Positions 47,691 through 59,964 of a stretch of 64,000 nucleotides of DNA are shown one piece after another. The DNA lies in assembly GCA_036583965.1 (NCBI GenBank), contig JAZBQD010000015.1, forward strand, positions 22,597,310 through 22,661,309, read 5' to 3'. Within the stretch, counting starts at the first letter, position 1. Every line of letters begins with the position of its first letter. The notes below the pieces were generated by a model, which worked only from the letters and a program-made list of their open reading frames with translations, was not told the DNA's origin and ran no database searches. The translations under genes and the position numbers were made by a program. The DNA comes from Prunella strophiata. Lineage: Eukaryota; Chordata; Aves; Passeriformes; Prunellidae.

Positions 47691-50600
47691 CCGGCCCGGC
47701 CGCCTCGGCACCGCGACAATGGCGGGCGGGGTGGAAGAGGGGCGGCCTTTGCAAACTCCGGGGGAGCAGCTGGTCCTGCTGCTCTGCACGTGGTGAAATA
47801 GGCTGTAGCAGGAACCTCGGGAGCAGCAAGCTGGAACAGCAGAGAGGCAGGCACACCCAGTGTAGCAAGAGAAGCCTGAAGCTGTGGCGGAGAACAGCGG
47901 CCGGGCTCCCACCTGCGGCCTGGAGAGGCTCCCTCAGCGGTGGGGGAAGGGTTGGGGTCCCGGGTTTTCCCCTCAGGCACCCCAGCAGATGCTGAGGGTC
48001 CTTTCAAGTGAGATCAGGTGTTGGACAGGTCCCAGTTCTATGGCTGCTCTTACCAGCAAAGGCTCACCCATGGTAGGAGAAGCAGCAAAGGGCTGAACTC
48101 TGCCATGGTAGCGAATTCTCCCCGCAGCAGCAGCACCAAGATCACGACTGTCTCACCTCCGATCCTGAGAGAGAGAGAGCTGAGCCCAGTCCTTCACCCC
48201 CAGCCAAAATGTCACCGTATCTCTGCATTTCCCAAGAGAAAAAAAGACCAAAAACAGCTAAGTGACTGCAGACAGCTGCACTCTTGCCCCCATCTTGGCC
48301 ACATCTTTTGTCTCTCTTAAGTATCCATCATATCCATCATTCCCATCTCTTAGTCAACAAATGGGAGAAAATTCCCTGAGAGAAAGAAAAAAGAAAAAAA
48401 AAAATAGTAACCAACAGTATGCTCCTACATTGACAAACCTGTATCTTAGTAGTAAAAATGCTTTGTGCATATAAACTACATTTCATGCAAAGATCCCCAT
48501 TGCATTACAAAGGTTGAATTATCATCATCCTTGTTTTACAAATGCCCTGCCAGTGTCACAATGAAAACCCTTATATCATCGTTCCTTCAGCTAGATCTTT
48601 TTAATCACTAGTGGCCAGGGCTGAGCTTAAAATTAAACTCCCATACTATCAAACTAGTATTTAACTCTCCTCATTGTTCCCTGGTGATGGTTCATGGAAG
48701 TAATAGCAATGAGCTTGAACAGGTTGCTGAGTGCTGCATATTTTAAATGAGCATCCCTAAGACCAGTGAATATTCCACTCTGCCAACAGTTTGAGATGTT
48801 CCTGGAGTAAACCAGTTGGGCACCCCTCAGAAAGCTGTAAAACCAAACAAGAAGTGCAGCTATAAACATAGGGTGATGTCAAGAAAGAAGAAATCAGTCC
48901 ACAGCATTTATGATTACAGAGCAGACAATCTTTCCTTTAGAAAATAAATTATTGGGGTTGAGTTTGTAAGTCTTTTCATTCTGTATGTGCCCTGGAAGGT
49001 TTTGAGATCCATTCATGGACACAAGACAAAACAGTTGGTAAGAAATTCATCTTTCCAGTCAGATCATAGAAGGCTAATCTGTGGCTAGAGAGCAAGGCAG
49101 CACAAATTGCAGCCTGGAAGGCACTGGAGGAGCAAAAGAAGAGAGCAAGAGTAAAGTCCAGAGCAGAGCCAGAGTAAGTCCAGGGTGAGTGAGATGTCCT
49201 TATTGCCTCCCCAGACCTTCAGAAAAGTGGCAGATGCTGGCTCAGCCTCCTTCTACTCCAAAGGGAATACCTACAAGTGGAGCCCCTTCTCTGTGATGAT
49301 GGGACAGTCCATGCCTATGTAACTGTCTGCTATACACACTCAACAGCAATATAATTTGGAATACATTTTTTCAGGCACTCTAACTTCACACAGGAATGGA
49401 ACAGAAACCCCTGAAATAGATCTGACTGGAATTTTGTTCCAAAAGGATTTTTTAGATCAACAACTCTAACTTCTGCTAGTGCATAAGCTAGAGGATGTCA
49501 CAAATATGTTTCTATTCTTTAGGATCAAAGACTGATTAAACTAGGAAATTTCAGTCTTCAAGTAGTTTAACAGTCAAAGCTACAAACAAAGAATAGGGTA
49601 GGCTGAGATTTCCAGTATCTACAAACCCTATAGATATGGGAAAAGAGCTCCAGTATGAGAAATTTGAGGCAACCCCTCACCCCCCACAGAACCTCTTTCA
49701 AAACCTTCCTAACCCAAATTTGTGGATCGGTATCAATCTGATGAGCAAGAAGTGAGGGTTCAGGCTGAGAAACTTCAATATTGTCTTAAAGCAAGTGTGC
49801 TCCTTCTGCATTCCCACTGCTGGCTGTAGTTGATCTCTCATGCTTCAGGGGAAGTCAAAACATCTCCATGAGCTCTGAAGAGCAAATAATTGCCATTTGG
49901 ACTCTGAGAGGAAAAATCCCTTCCCCATATATTTGCAGAGATTGTGAACTGTATTACACTGAGCTGGAAAAAGCTTGAATGAAATACAAGCAAGACTGAG
50001 AAGTCACACAGCCAATGCAAAAAAGGTGGTGAATATGGTTTCACACACTCATTAGTCCTGTCACAGGCTAGCTGGTCTCCAAGAAGCTGTGACAAAACAT
50101 GTACTTTTTCAAAGTCTGTAATCCTGTGTTGATAGCACAGCATTAACTTTGCCTGTACTACTTGTCAGCAATGATGGTGTTATTTTAATGTTACAGGAAC
50201 AGTCATGGCAAAAGATAATGGAAAGAAGGTTGCCAATTGTTAAAACCATTCTCTACTTTTGCTTCTTTCCCACCTGTGTGCCCATGCTTGCCTTGCCCTG
50301 TGAAACTTCATGTGAGACAGGACAGACCTCCTTCTCTCTTCAGCAAAAACTTGGCAGCTTTTCCAGAGCATAGCAGAGCCATGTGGATGTTTATGGCGAT
50401 AGGCAGTGGTATTAAATACAAGAGAAAGTTACAGAAAAGACAGATTTTTGCTTCTGGATCTTGTTCAACTCCTCTGCCAATACCCCCAGTTGGGCAAGTT
50501 GTCTGTCATTTGTACATGCTGAGCTACTCCTTGGCACTGGTTATATAGTTTTTAATTTTTCCTAATGATTCTACAAGCCTGTGAACAGGTGTATTTTAAG

Positions 50601-50800
50601 TATTACCCAGTTTTTCCAGTTCACTCAGAATACAGCAGTAACCTCATCAAAAGTGGATGGACTCTTGCAGTAGAGTATGATAGAGACATATTTCCCATCT
50701 TTCTTCCTCCAGATTCATAGGCATTTTTTTCATATGCACTTCAATTATAACAATAAAAATATCTATTGGATAGCCATACATTTCACCAGCATGCATGGTG

Positions 50801-50815
50801 GATGCCCCCTGTTGG
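50801..50815 (-). promoter_or_regulatory. Weak CTCF-like motif
   Basis: Minus-strand ccaacagggggcatc shares the AGGGGGC centre of the CTCF core, with mismatches in less informative positions. Single match in AT-rich DNA; may be chance. Confidence 0.2.
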
Positions 50816-50921
50816 AGTCAGTGTATGTAATAGTTTGTCTTCCATGGAATTAATTCAATTTAGCTAAGTCTGAAGAATCACACAAATGAATTCTAATAGA
50901 AATGTACAATATATGTTCCTA

Positions 50922-50954
50922 AAAACATTAATCTCAAGGGGAGATTAATGTTTT
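50922..50954. repeat. Perfect hairpin, 14-bp arms
   Basis: aaaacattaatctc (50922-50935) and gagattaatgtttt (50941-50954) are exact reverse complements around the 5-base loop aaggg. Arms are too short for a standard miRNA precursor. Both arms contain an ATTAAT homeodomain-like core. Confidence 0.85.
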
Positions 50955-52361
50955 AATAAGAAAACACTAAGATTAATAGAAAAAAATCCTGTATTTTGTA
51001 AATTCAGCAGGATAAGAGGTATGAAATACATGCATTAAAGTTGTTGTCTTTGACTGTAAAAAATACATTTCACTGTCTTGTGTGTGATGGCAATTTCATG
51101 CTACATGGGTATTAGTTAATCTGATTTTCCACAGCTGGGTGAAAGTGCCTAATAAGATGCTTATCCCCTTATAAACCCAGACTTCACTAATTTAAAATCC
51201 CAACACTTTTTTTATTGTAGCTCAACCTAGCAGTTCACTATTTTAGCCTCAGAGGAATCAGAGAAAAGCTCTCACAGAAGAATACAAACCCCCAAACTAA
51301 ATTCCTGCATTTGTATCCAGCTGATGGAGTTTTTTTAGCTACCTGTCTTTGCATGGGTAGCCACCATCCTTCTGTGGGCAGCCCAGCCCAGAGCCCTGCT
51401 GCAGCGACAGCACGCTGTCTGTGCTATGGTGAGTCCTCAGAAGGGGCTGTAAGCCATCCCCAGCAGCTGGCAGGTGGGAGGCAGAGCCTCTGTGAATTCT
51501 GTGAGGTGAGCAGAGAAACTATTTCCTTAAACTGACACAGCAAGTGGCTGTTTGAGTAGAGAGCAGAGGTAGGTCTTCCCTTACTCTGCCTCCCAACAAG
51601 CATCTCCCACAAGCGTGTGCATTTCTCCTGTGTGGAGCTCACTTCTTTCTGCTCAATTTTCTTAAAGATTTTCAGCCTGTTTTTACTTTGGATTCACCTA
51701 GCATCAACTTCCAGCATTTCTACTCTGCTATGCCTTCATCTTCAAGGCATTCTGCTGCCAGCTTTACTGGCATTCTCCTGGGTATTCTGAATTTTCACCT
51801 CCTTTGGGTCCCCAGCAGCTGTTGGACTAGTGAAAAAAGGGAAGTAAAATATTGGCCAGCAGTGTAAGTAGGGAAAAGAATTACCAAAATGCCTTGGAAA
51901 TCTGTGTAGAATTATTTCATACACACAAAGGATCTTATTTTGATTCTTCTGTTTTAAACACATCTGGACTTTAGAAGGATGAGAGGTCTGAGTCCTTCCC
52001 TGCAAAATCAAGTGAAGTTGCAAAACAGATCCAGATACCAGTGGCTGTGTGGCTCAAGGACTGATAGCTAGAAGCATTGAATTTACATTGAAGTCCTTCC
52101 TTGAAGCCTGTTTCTGCCTAGAAATGATCTAATGCCATTATTGTCTGTTGGCTCACAGGCATACTGTCTCTGGAGTGCAGGAAATAAAACCTGGTGATGT
52201 TTGTTCAAGTTTTGGAGAGTGCTCACAGTCACTATTTCATGCCTTTTCAATAACTTCATTGGAGAGAACAAGTATGGAATGAAAATGCTCTCATTCCTCC
52301 CGACCAGAGTTGATTATAGCACTAAGTCAGCACTCGGATAACTGCTCTGTGTTGCCTGGAC

Positions 52362-52379
52362 AAAAAAAAAAAAAAAAAA
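52362..52379. repeat. Poly-A tract, 18 bases
   Basis: Uninterrupted 18 A followed by gaaaagcaaag. No retroposon body recognised upstream. Confidence 0.9.
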
Positions 52380-53984
52380 GAAAAGCAAAGCCTAATGTTT
52401 ATCTTTTGTTCAGAGAAAAGTTTGCTTAGTTACTGACTACAACAGATATGTGGAGCTTGTGGCCCAGCCATGTTCAGATCAATAGACTAAGGCAGAGATA
52501 GTAAGTTGCCTGATTTGTCTGCTACCTGAAATCAAATAACAAAATAATATGTTTGTCTCTGTGGATCCTTGTGCAGGTTAGGGATTTTAAGGAAATATGG
52601 GCAGACATAGCTGCCATGGGAAAAATGAAGGTCTGTCAAAACTAAATTTCATTAAACTATTTCGATTTTCTTAAAACTTGTTAGGAATTAAAAGAGGAAA
52701 TTTTTCTAAGAATGATAAAAGCAACTGGTTTGATATTTTCTGATTCAATCATTTCTGACTTTTTTTTTTCTATTTTTAAAATTAAAAATAGCCCAAAACT
52801 TTTAATGTTATGAAACCCAAAATATTTTAATTACACAGAACTTTCCTCATATATATTTTTTCATTTCAAAATGAAACCATACTTCAATATCCTAAGAGGG
52901 TCATTAAAATGAGTTTATATTCTCTTCATATTTCTACCACATGTTTAAATCGTCCTATTTTGATGCATTCACTTCTTTCTGTCTGTGTTTTGCCAAAAGT
53001 GTAGTACTCAAGTGTTGATAGAAAAATACCTTAGGAAACAAAAGTTGAAAGTCACATTACAAGTGTTTCTGGATAGAACAACCTTGATGTGATGAATGAC
53101 AAATCTCAAACAAGGAATCCTATTTAACACTTGAATTCATATTCAATCTACAGTGTAAAACAAAGTATTTAAAGAAATCAATGGGAAAAGATGAATTCAC
53201 AAGAAGTCTTAGGTAATGGAATTTCCCTTTCTGTGCTCTTTCAGTATGTTTCACTTTGTGTCTTATTTGCTTGGATCCATTCATGACATAATATTCCATT
53301 CAAGTAAGTTATCCTATCTTTTTCTTAGTTTTTCTAAGGCACCAGTACATCTAACATTGCTTCATTGCAAAGATGCCAAGAGTTAGCAGGATTAAAAGAT
53401 TCAATCAGGTAATTACACAGATATTAAGGATCTTTACAGTTGTGTTACATATATTTTTCTTAATCCTACCAGGCGTAGAAATCCTCACCTTTCAAACCAG
53501 AAAATGACTCAAAGGGAGAAACACCTATTTCACTGGATACTTAGTACCTTAGCTAGTGACTTCTCAGTTTTCTGAAACATTTATGGTGGTTGACTAGTCT
53601 TTGCAAAAACTTAAATGAGGAATGGGACTAAATGAGATGCCATATTTATTCACCAATTTTCTTCACTTATGTAATATACTGAGTATCATATAACAGAGAA
53701 GCAAAACATCACATTATTTTCCCCAAAACCAAGATGCTTTGAATTCAATTAACTTCTCACAGAAAGTCACAGCCTGCTATAGACATTTATGTAAGTCAAT
53801 GCAACCTCTAAAAGCTGAGCACCTATCCTGCCTTGATGCCCCAGCCCTTCTCCAAGCCCAGCCTAGGTGACAGATGACCCACATGGTTGGCAGAGGAAGC
53901 AGAAAGCTCTTCAAGAATGCTAAGAGCTCCAGAAAGCATGGGGATGAGTCCAAATTTCAGGGTCCTGAGAAATGTCTCCCTCTC

Positions 53985-54740
53985 TGAGAAAAGTCAGGTG
54001 TAAGGTATTGCACCTGGGAAGGAATAACCCCAAGTGCCAGTACAGGCTGGGGGCTGACCCAATAGAGAGCACCTCTGCAGAGAAGGATATGGAAGTCTTG
54101 GTTGACAAGTTGACAGTGTTGACAAGCTGACCATGAGCCAGCAGTGCCCCTGTGGCCTGGAGCACCAATGGTATCCTGGGGTGCATCAGGAAAAGTGGCC
54201 AGCAGGTCGAGGGAGGTGATCCCTGCCCCTCTGCTCGGCCCTAGTGAGGCCACATCTGGAGTGCTGTGCCCAGTTCTGGGCTCTTCAGTACAAGAAAGAC
54301 AAGCAGCTATGGGAGAGGGTCAGCAGAGGGGCACAAAGATGATGAGGGGTCTGGAGCATCTCTTTCATGAGGAGAGACTGGGGGAGCTGGGCCTATTTAG
54401 TCTGGAGAAGACTGAGAGGGAATCTCATCGACACCTGTAAGTACCTCAAAGGTGCCAAGGTGATGGTGCCAGACTCTTTTCAGTGGTGCCCAGTGACAGG
54501 ACAAGGGGCAATGGTCATAAACTAGAACACAAGAAGTTATCATCTGAACATGAAGAAGAACTTCTTTACATTGAGGGTGGCAGAACACTGGAATAGGCTG
54601 CCCAGGGACATTGTGGACTCTCCCTCTCTAGAGACATTCAAAACCCACATGGACACATTCCGGTGTAAGCTAATCTATTAATTAATAATAAATCTAAACT
54701 AAATCTTATCTAAATTAATTCCATGATTTTGTGATGACAA
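53985..54740 (+). mobile_element. CR1 LINE 3' portion, about 0.75 kb
   Basis: Sense-orientation CR1, from the end of ORF2 to the terminus: gtgtaaggtattgcacctggg, then 'tggttgacaag...accatgagccagcagtg', 'gtatcctggggtgcatcagg', 'gaggccacatctggagtgctgtgcccagttctgggc', 'gggtctggagcatctc', 'gagagactgggggagctggg', 'agaacttctttacattgagggtggcagaacactggaataggctgcccaggga'. The end is unusual: after ggacacattccggtgtaagc there is an A/T-only stretch (54668-54718) where the usual CR1 text is missing, then a normal tail attccatgattttgtgatg. Reading frame is broken, so no protein. Best-preserved long CR1 copy here. Confidence 0.95.
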
Positions 54741-55598
54741 AGATGATATTTGGATAACTAAGCACAGTCAGTCCCACCCTCATACCTCTGCAAATCATTG
54801 TTAGTACATTGTACTTTGTTATATCTCAGTGCTGTCCCTTCAACCCACATACACCAGTACTCTGGCCCTCACAGCTTGCTCTTCTACTACTGCATGTTGC
54901 CAAAGTTCTCCCCCCAGCTTTTAAGAGATCTGGAGTGACAGCAAACAACTTGGCAGTATCAGATAATCCAAAGACAGGAGTCACTTGGTGAAGTTGTGTC
55001 ACATGTATATACAAGTTACCTTGAGGCTGCTTTGTTGTTTCTACCAAAGCTGGTCAGCATGCCAGATCACTGTTTCAGGTGAAGCTGGTAAATGCACAAC
55101 TGGAGCACTCTTCAAAATCTTTTCAGGAGATCCTGGTTAGACAGTGCCCCAGCAATGGAGAAAAAGTGTTTCTATGCAACTCCACCCAGCTGGGCTTCCT
55201 TTGCAGTCCTCCAACACATCTTTTTCTATTTGGGATGTTCCCATATCTCCCTCTAAGGAAATATTTACACAAGGGATTGCAAAACAGTGAGAACCATTCC
55301 AAACTATATGTCTTTTGCACAACATACCTTGTGCTTTGAAAAAATAACCACTGATCCTGCTTAGCTTGCTGTATAGGTGGCCAAGTTTCAAGTACTAAGT
55401 TTGCAGCAAAATGGTTTCATATATGTTTCCACAGATAGCATCCAGAATTGAAGAAGGATGGTACAATTGCTGCTGGGACCAAAGATGTCCTGACTGGCCT
55501 GTCAACCTGCCCAGGCACAGTTTCCCATGCAAGACTGAGTCCTAGTGTGTGGCCAGTTCCCACAAAAGTGTATTTTTACTAAGCTGTGTGCTTTGATC
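54741..55598. other. Spacer between two CR1 copies, nothing recognised
   Basis: About 860 bp of unique-looking DNA; no gene or additional repeat recognised. Confidence 0.5.
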
Positions 55599-55812
55599 AG
55601 GAATTCTTTACCCTGAGGATGGTGAGGCACTGGCACGAATTTCTCAGAGAAGCTGTGGATGCCCTTCCCTGGCAGTGTTCAAGGCTTTGTTGGATGGAGC
55701 TCTGAGCAACTGGGTGTACTAGAAGGTGCTCCTGGCCATGGCAAGGGGTTTGGAACTAAATGATCTTTCAAGTCCCTTACAGCCCAAACCTTTCTATGAT
55801 TCTGTTCTGTGA
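55599..55812 (+). mobile_element. CR1 LINE 3'-end fragment
   Basis: Sense CR1 tail: aggaattctttaccctgaggatggtgaggcactgg, 'agaagctgtggatgcccttccctggcagtgttcaaggc', 'ttggatggagctctgagcaac', 'ggcaaggggtttggaactaaatgatctttcaagtcccttacagcccaaacctttctatgattctgt'. Typical avian CR1 order and terminal ATTCTGT-type tail. About 210 bp, no coding potential. It differs in subfamily wording from the 53985-54740 copy, so it is not its displaced end. Confidence 0.95.
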
Positions 55813-56186
55813 AGCAAAAGACAGCAGCTCCAGTTGGGCCACGAGACACACCACCCTGAAAAAACCCAGGGCCTGACTCAGACTCTGAAAGCCAGAGAAG
55901 AAAACCCAGCAGGCTTTTCTCCCAGGCTCTCAGTCTCATTAAGTGCATGCAGTTGCAGGGGTGTTCTGAAAATATCCAAGTAAGTATGCAGTGCCTTTCT
56001 GCTTCTTTTCAGACTTTAAATAGGTATAACAGCTTTTGCACTTTCACATTTGTTTTACTTTTTCTTCCTCTCATGCAGTCTCAATTAATACAGGAGAGGG
56101 AAAAGATGGCATTCAGGTTCATTCCTGTTTTCAAACAAACCAGACTGGTGAGGTTTCTGTGGCTGATGGACAAGCAGTTGTGTGAT

Positions 56187-56330
56187 CTTAGAATTTCCAA
56201 GGTTGGAAGAGACTTTTAAGATCACCAAGTCCAGCCATCAACCCAGAAATCTTTGCTCACATCCACGCATCTGGTACATCCCATCACCCCAAGCAGCACA
56301 GCCGTGCCCACAGCACTTCTCAGAAGCAGT
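56187..56330 (-). mobile_element. CR1 LINE 3'-end fragment
   Basis: Plus strand reads gaatttccaaggttggaagagacttttaagatcaccaagtccagccatcaacccag, a near-textbook reverse complement of a CR1 3' end. The match fades through gcacagccgtgcccacag towards 56330. Heavily 5'-truncated, no coding potential. Confidence 0.9.
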
Positions 56331-59300
56331 CACTGGTGCATTACTTAGCCTTGAACCATGCCCCAGAAATGGACAGAACAGGTCCAAAACGACTCAAGGG
56401 TGAATATAAATAATTGAATTATTCATGTCATTGTGAGTCTGTATTCTGGTCCTTCTTTATTTATCACAATAGATACTCTTGCTGCTCTGTGTTGTGCTTA
56501 ATCTGCACTCACACATTGAAGTGGGCTATTTAAAGCTGTGGGGGTATCTCCACTGGTGCTGTGGCTCTGATGCAGGCTGCTAGAGACCCCTTGTTCCACC
56601 CCCATCCATCTCCATGCCCTCCACAGCAGACAATACAATCCAGCCCTTACTGCATGCCTTTCCACTGCATCCCATGCCTGTCCAGGCTGTTGCCCTTCCA
56701 AGATCACAAGTGGCATTATTTTACTTCTCTTAGACTTTGTGAGCCTGTTGTGAAAAAACAGAGTCAAGCTGAGACACCACCTGAAGGAATTTGGACAATT
56801 TCTGCTGTGTATTTGGGCACAGAGATTTTATTTGCCTGTAATAAGAAACACTACCTTCTCCTCCCCCCAATAAAGTGATTCCTCTAATATTTAAGTTTCA
56901 AGACCATACACTGTGTTTATAACCCTCAGGCCCTGAAGTAAAATAAGATTGAGTTTCCCTCAGGTAAGTACTTCCAGACACTTTATCTGCTATATCATTA
57001 CAACTATACCCTATTTGTTACTGTACTGTGTAACACAATACTTGCATTATATTCCACATAAAAAGCTGTTTCTGCAGCATCTTGTCATCATTTCACGAAC
57101 GCAGCTTTGAAGCCGTTTTGAATTCTGAATTCAGTGCATAACAGCGAAGGCTCAAGTGCACAACACCGTATTATTTACTCAGATGGGGTTAATTGCTGAA
57201 TAAAAGAATGGTTCCTTTCAGTTTACCTTTTTACAATCTCACTCACACTGGATATGGAAGACAGGTAAGTCTGTGATAAATATCAAACTTTCTAATCAGA
57301 AACGAGCCCAGTCGTATTTGAAATCTTGAACTTAATCCAGAATCAGGAAATGCAGCCACTTGTGTTACTGTTGCTGAAAGAAGAAAATGACCTTTTTATT
57401 GTAGCTTACATTCACTATTGTACTTGTGAACCATGGGGAATGAAGCAGAAGAAATGCAAGGGCTTAAGGAGACCTTCTTTTAACAAGAAAACTGAAATCG
57501 GGTGCAATAAAAATATATAGCCAATATAAAGGTTGTGATTCTCCTGGGGAAATCTGTGACTTTGACATGGATTCACTCCTAACAAATTATTCCTGCTTCC
57601 TAGCTACCATTAATATTTCCTTTCAGGCACCCATTGCCTTAAATTTCACTTGCTTTAGCCTCAGCATGGGTTCATTTGAATGTAGAAAAATCAATAATCT
57701 GCACTTCTAACAGGAATATAAAAAGTGAAATGATACTATAAATTAAGTGGAGATTGACTTTCAGCAAACTTTTTTATTTCTCAGCAATGTTCCAGGGCAA
57801 ATGCTTGCTGGATTATTTCATAATGACTCTCTGCTGATGACTAATTTACAGCTGAACTGGAATCCTGGACCAGCGTCAGTAACAGAGTGCCATAACTCAG
57901 TGGTGTGCTCTTGGACAGCAGACAGTGGTACCGGAAGAGACCAAACATTGGACCAGAAGAGATGAGAATCATAAAATGATACACAATTTATTTTGTGACA
58001 TGGAGCTCAGATGGAATTTATACTTTACCTAAACTAAGATTTTTACACGATCAGTTTATTGCAATGCCCTTCTGTGTTAATATTGCAGCAGAGGCTAGAT
58101 TTGCCAAGCAGTCATAATAATATGTAGGCATTTAAATTAAATGGATGGGTTTAAAAACAGTTTTAAACTTTTTCAAATGTTTTAGAAATACTGAGAGCCT
58201 TACACATTACCTTGGGGATGTCTGATCTTTTTTTTTTCTTTTTTTCTTTTTTTTTTTTTAAATCAGTTAACTTAATTATCTAGAGAAATCAGAGCCTAGC
58301 TATGAGTAAAAGTTTAAGTTGATGGGTCAGGCCGTGGAAAGATGTGAGAGCTTTCTGTGCATTTTCACAAGGTCTCAGTATCTTGTAAAAGAGACTCAGC
58401 CTTGTCTTCTGATCCCTAGATCTCATTTTTCACTCTCTCTGATTTTGAGGATAAGATTATTTTTTTTCCTTTTCATTATTTCTACTATAAAATTATCCAG
58501 AAGATACTTTAAATGAGATCAAAATTTAAAAAAATAAAAACTCACAGGAAGTTCCTTAAGCTTGCATGTTATTGAATCTGATACTGACTTTGACTGAAAG
58601 GGTAACTCATACTCATACTTACTCAGAGGTAAACTCATACTTTTCTGGAATAAGATCTTGTGGATTTTTTCTCATCAGCTCACCAACTCTTATAGGTCAC
58701 TGTGAAAATTTTACCACAAGCTTCAGTTGGAACAAATGCTAGCCTTACTTAGGTGTTTTCTTGGCTGTGATGGGCAAGGATTACTCAAGGCCAGCACTAG
58801 CAATGCTAGTACCAGAAAATGGGAGAGTTGCTGAATAAATCCCACCAGAAGCCTCTGCCAGCAGTACTGTGTGTGATTCCCAGGTGTCCCACCTCAGCAG
58901 TGGTGGTTATGCTGTGCCCCCTCAATAATACTGTGATCCCATATCCCATTAATATGTGGAGTTGAAGCTCTCTGAGAACAGTAGCCATTCTCAGGGTAGG
59001 AAGCAGTTCTATAGTCCCACCTTGCTGCAGTGCAGATTTTAATTTTTTTCCTCTCTCCCCCCCCTTTGTTTTTTTTTTTTCATTCAAGAAGATGGAAAAT
59101 AAGACCTTCTGAACTGAAAAAGAAGAGCAACAAAAAGCAAGAAAATGCCAAAAACTGAAGCAGTCAGTCCTGTAGTGAGGTTGAACTTGAGACCTGGGAG
59201 GATAACCTCCATGTTTCTACTTTAAATCATTTAGAGTAATACAGGACAGAAGTGGACATATCTGGCCAGAAAAGCTGTCATGAAAAGCATCCATCACTCA

Positions 59301-59964
59301 TGATTAGCTCTGTAAATCCACTAATCTGTGCATGTCTCTAACCTGAGCACATAGCACTGACTGAAAAGCACATTTACTGAAATATAAAACTAGACCAGCA
59401 ACCTGCCTCTTTTTCTATGTGAATGTCTGTTCAAAAATACCCATTACAGAGAAATTTGCACTCACTTCCACCCAATATTTATTTGTATAGAGTGTAGTCC
59501 TATTTGCTATTGCATGAACAGTGTCCTCCAACACAAAGTCTTTCCCTCATGTTCCTAAGATGTATTTTTTATGGATTAAAGTTTTGTCCTTTCTCATTCT
59601 CAGTTCTGCTGAGCTAAGGAGGCTGAACTGTCCCAAATGCCTTCTCACACAAGAAACACTCCCTCTTCCAGTCATGCCATCCCTTCTGGATGAAGGAGAT
59701 TCACACACAGTCTTTTCTGGAAGCTTTGTCAGTAGCGTTGACCTTTCCTTCCCTCTACTGGCACCTCCCAATATCAAATAAACCTCTTTCACATGTATCA
59801 TGCTGAGGAATCATAGGCACCCTGTAGCAGACCAGTACCCCCTGATCTTCCTTCTGCTGTTTCATTATAATGAAATAACATAGCAAAAAAAGTCTTGCAT
59901 TTTTTTTAATATAAAATTATGTCTTTACCACAAGAACTGTGTTATTTTAACCTCATGCTGCTGT
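56331..59964. other. AT-rich DNA, no gene recognised
   Basis: Contains strong donor-like sites (CTCAG|GTAAGT near 56964; GACAG|GTAAGT at 57265) and a T-rich run at 58228-58259. The block 56990-57310 combines low overall GC with retained CpGs and is noted as a possible conserved element with a 43-base exon-like segment (57222-57264). No protein family recognised. Confidence 0.45.
58228..58259. repeat. T-rich tract
   Basis: Thirty-two bases of T broken by only two C. Simple low-complexity sequence. Confidence 0.9.

Larger units (their letters stand above)
47561..47800. promoter_or_regulatory. CpG island
   Basis: The only strongly GC-rich, CpG-dense block of the window, sharply different from the AT-rich surroundings. 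It contains GGGCGG-type Sp1-like boxes (around 47643 and 47723) and two CTCF-like motifs. A Kozak-like gcgacaATGGcg at about 47718 opens only 26 codons on the plus strand. Frames of 120-190 codons exist on both strands because GC-rich DNA lacks stops, so none is called as a gene. Its position inside the probable LTR suggests a U3 promoter; a host promoter is not excluded. Confidence 0.75.
47344..48190 (-). mobile_element. Probable ERV LTR with CpG-rich U3 (right end uncertain)
   Basis: The low-coordinate end is sharp: tgtcctggtttaaaggacag at 47344, read on the minus strand as an LTR 3' end ...TTTAAACCAGGACA. It is followed by gtgcctgccaaggaaggtggg, ...ttgaaattactgggctttcaggcaaagatatggg, an order I recall from songbird LTRs. 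On the minus strand a GC-rich block (probable U3) is followed by a TATA-like tatataat (complement around 47511-47517) and then this AT-rich end, as expected for U3-R-U5. CpG excess continues weakly to about 48190, so the start of the LTR is not fixed. One weak option ends at 48027 with a 4-bp ggtc at both sides. No viral coding sequence is adjacent. Alternative: a host CpG-island promoter interrupted by an LTR piece. Confidence 0.55.
48191..53984. other. Unique-looking DNA, no gene recognised
   Basis: AT-rich, no named repeat found. Holds the 14-bp hairpin at 50922-50954, a weak minus-strand CTCF-like site at 50801-50815 and an 18-A run at 52362-52379. Short open frames only. Confidence 0.5.

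Noticed and set aside
47444..48007. 187-codon minus-strand open frame over the CpG island, with other long frames on both strands
   Set aside because: GC-rich DNA has few stop codons. Several frames on both strands are open at once, the peptides are Pro/Ala/Arg/Gly-rich with no domain, and the block looks like LTR U3 or promoter sequence.
54144..54440. 98-codon plus-strand frame resembling an RT C-terminal peptide
   Set aside because: Part of the 5'-truncated CR1 copy at 53985-54740; it is repeat-derived and broken.
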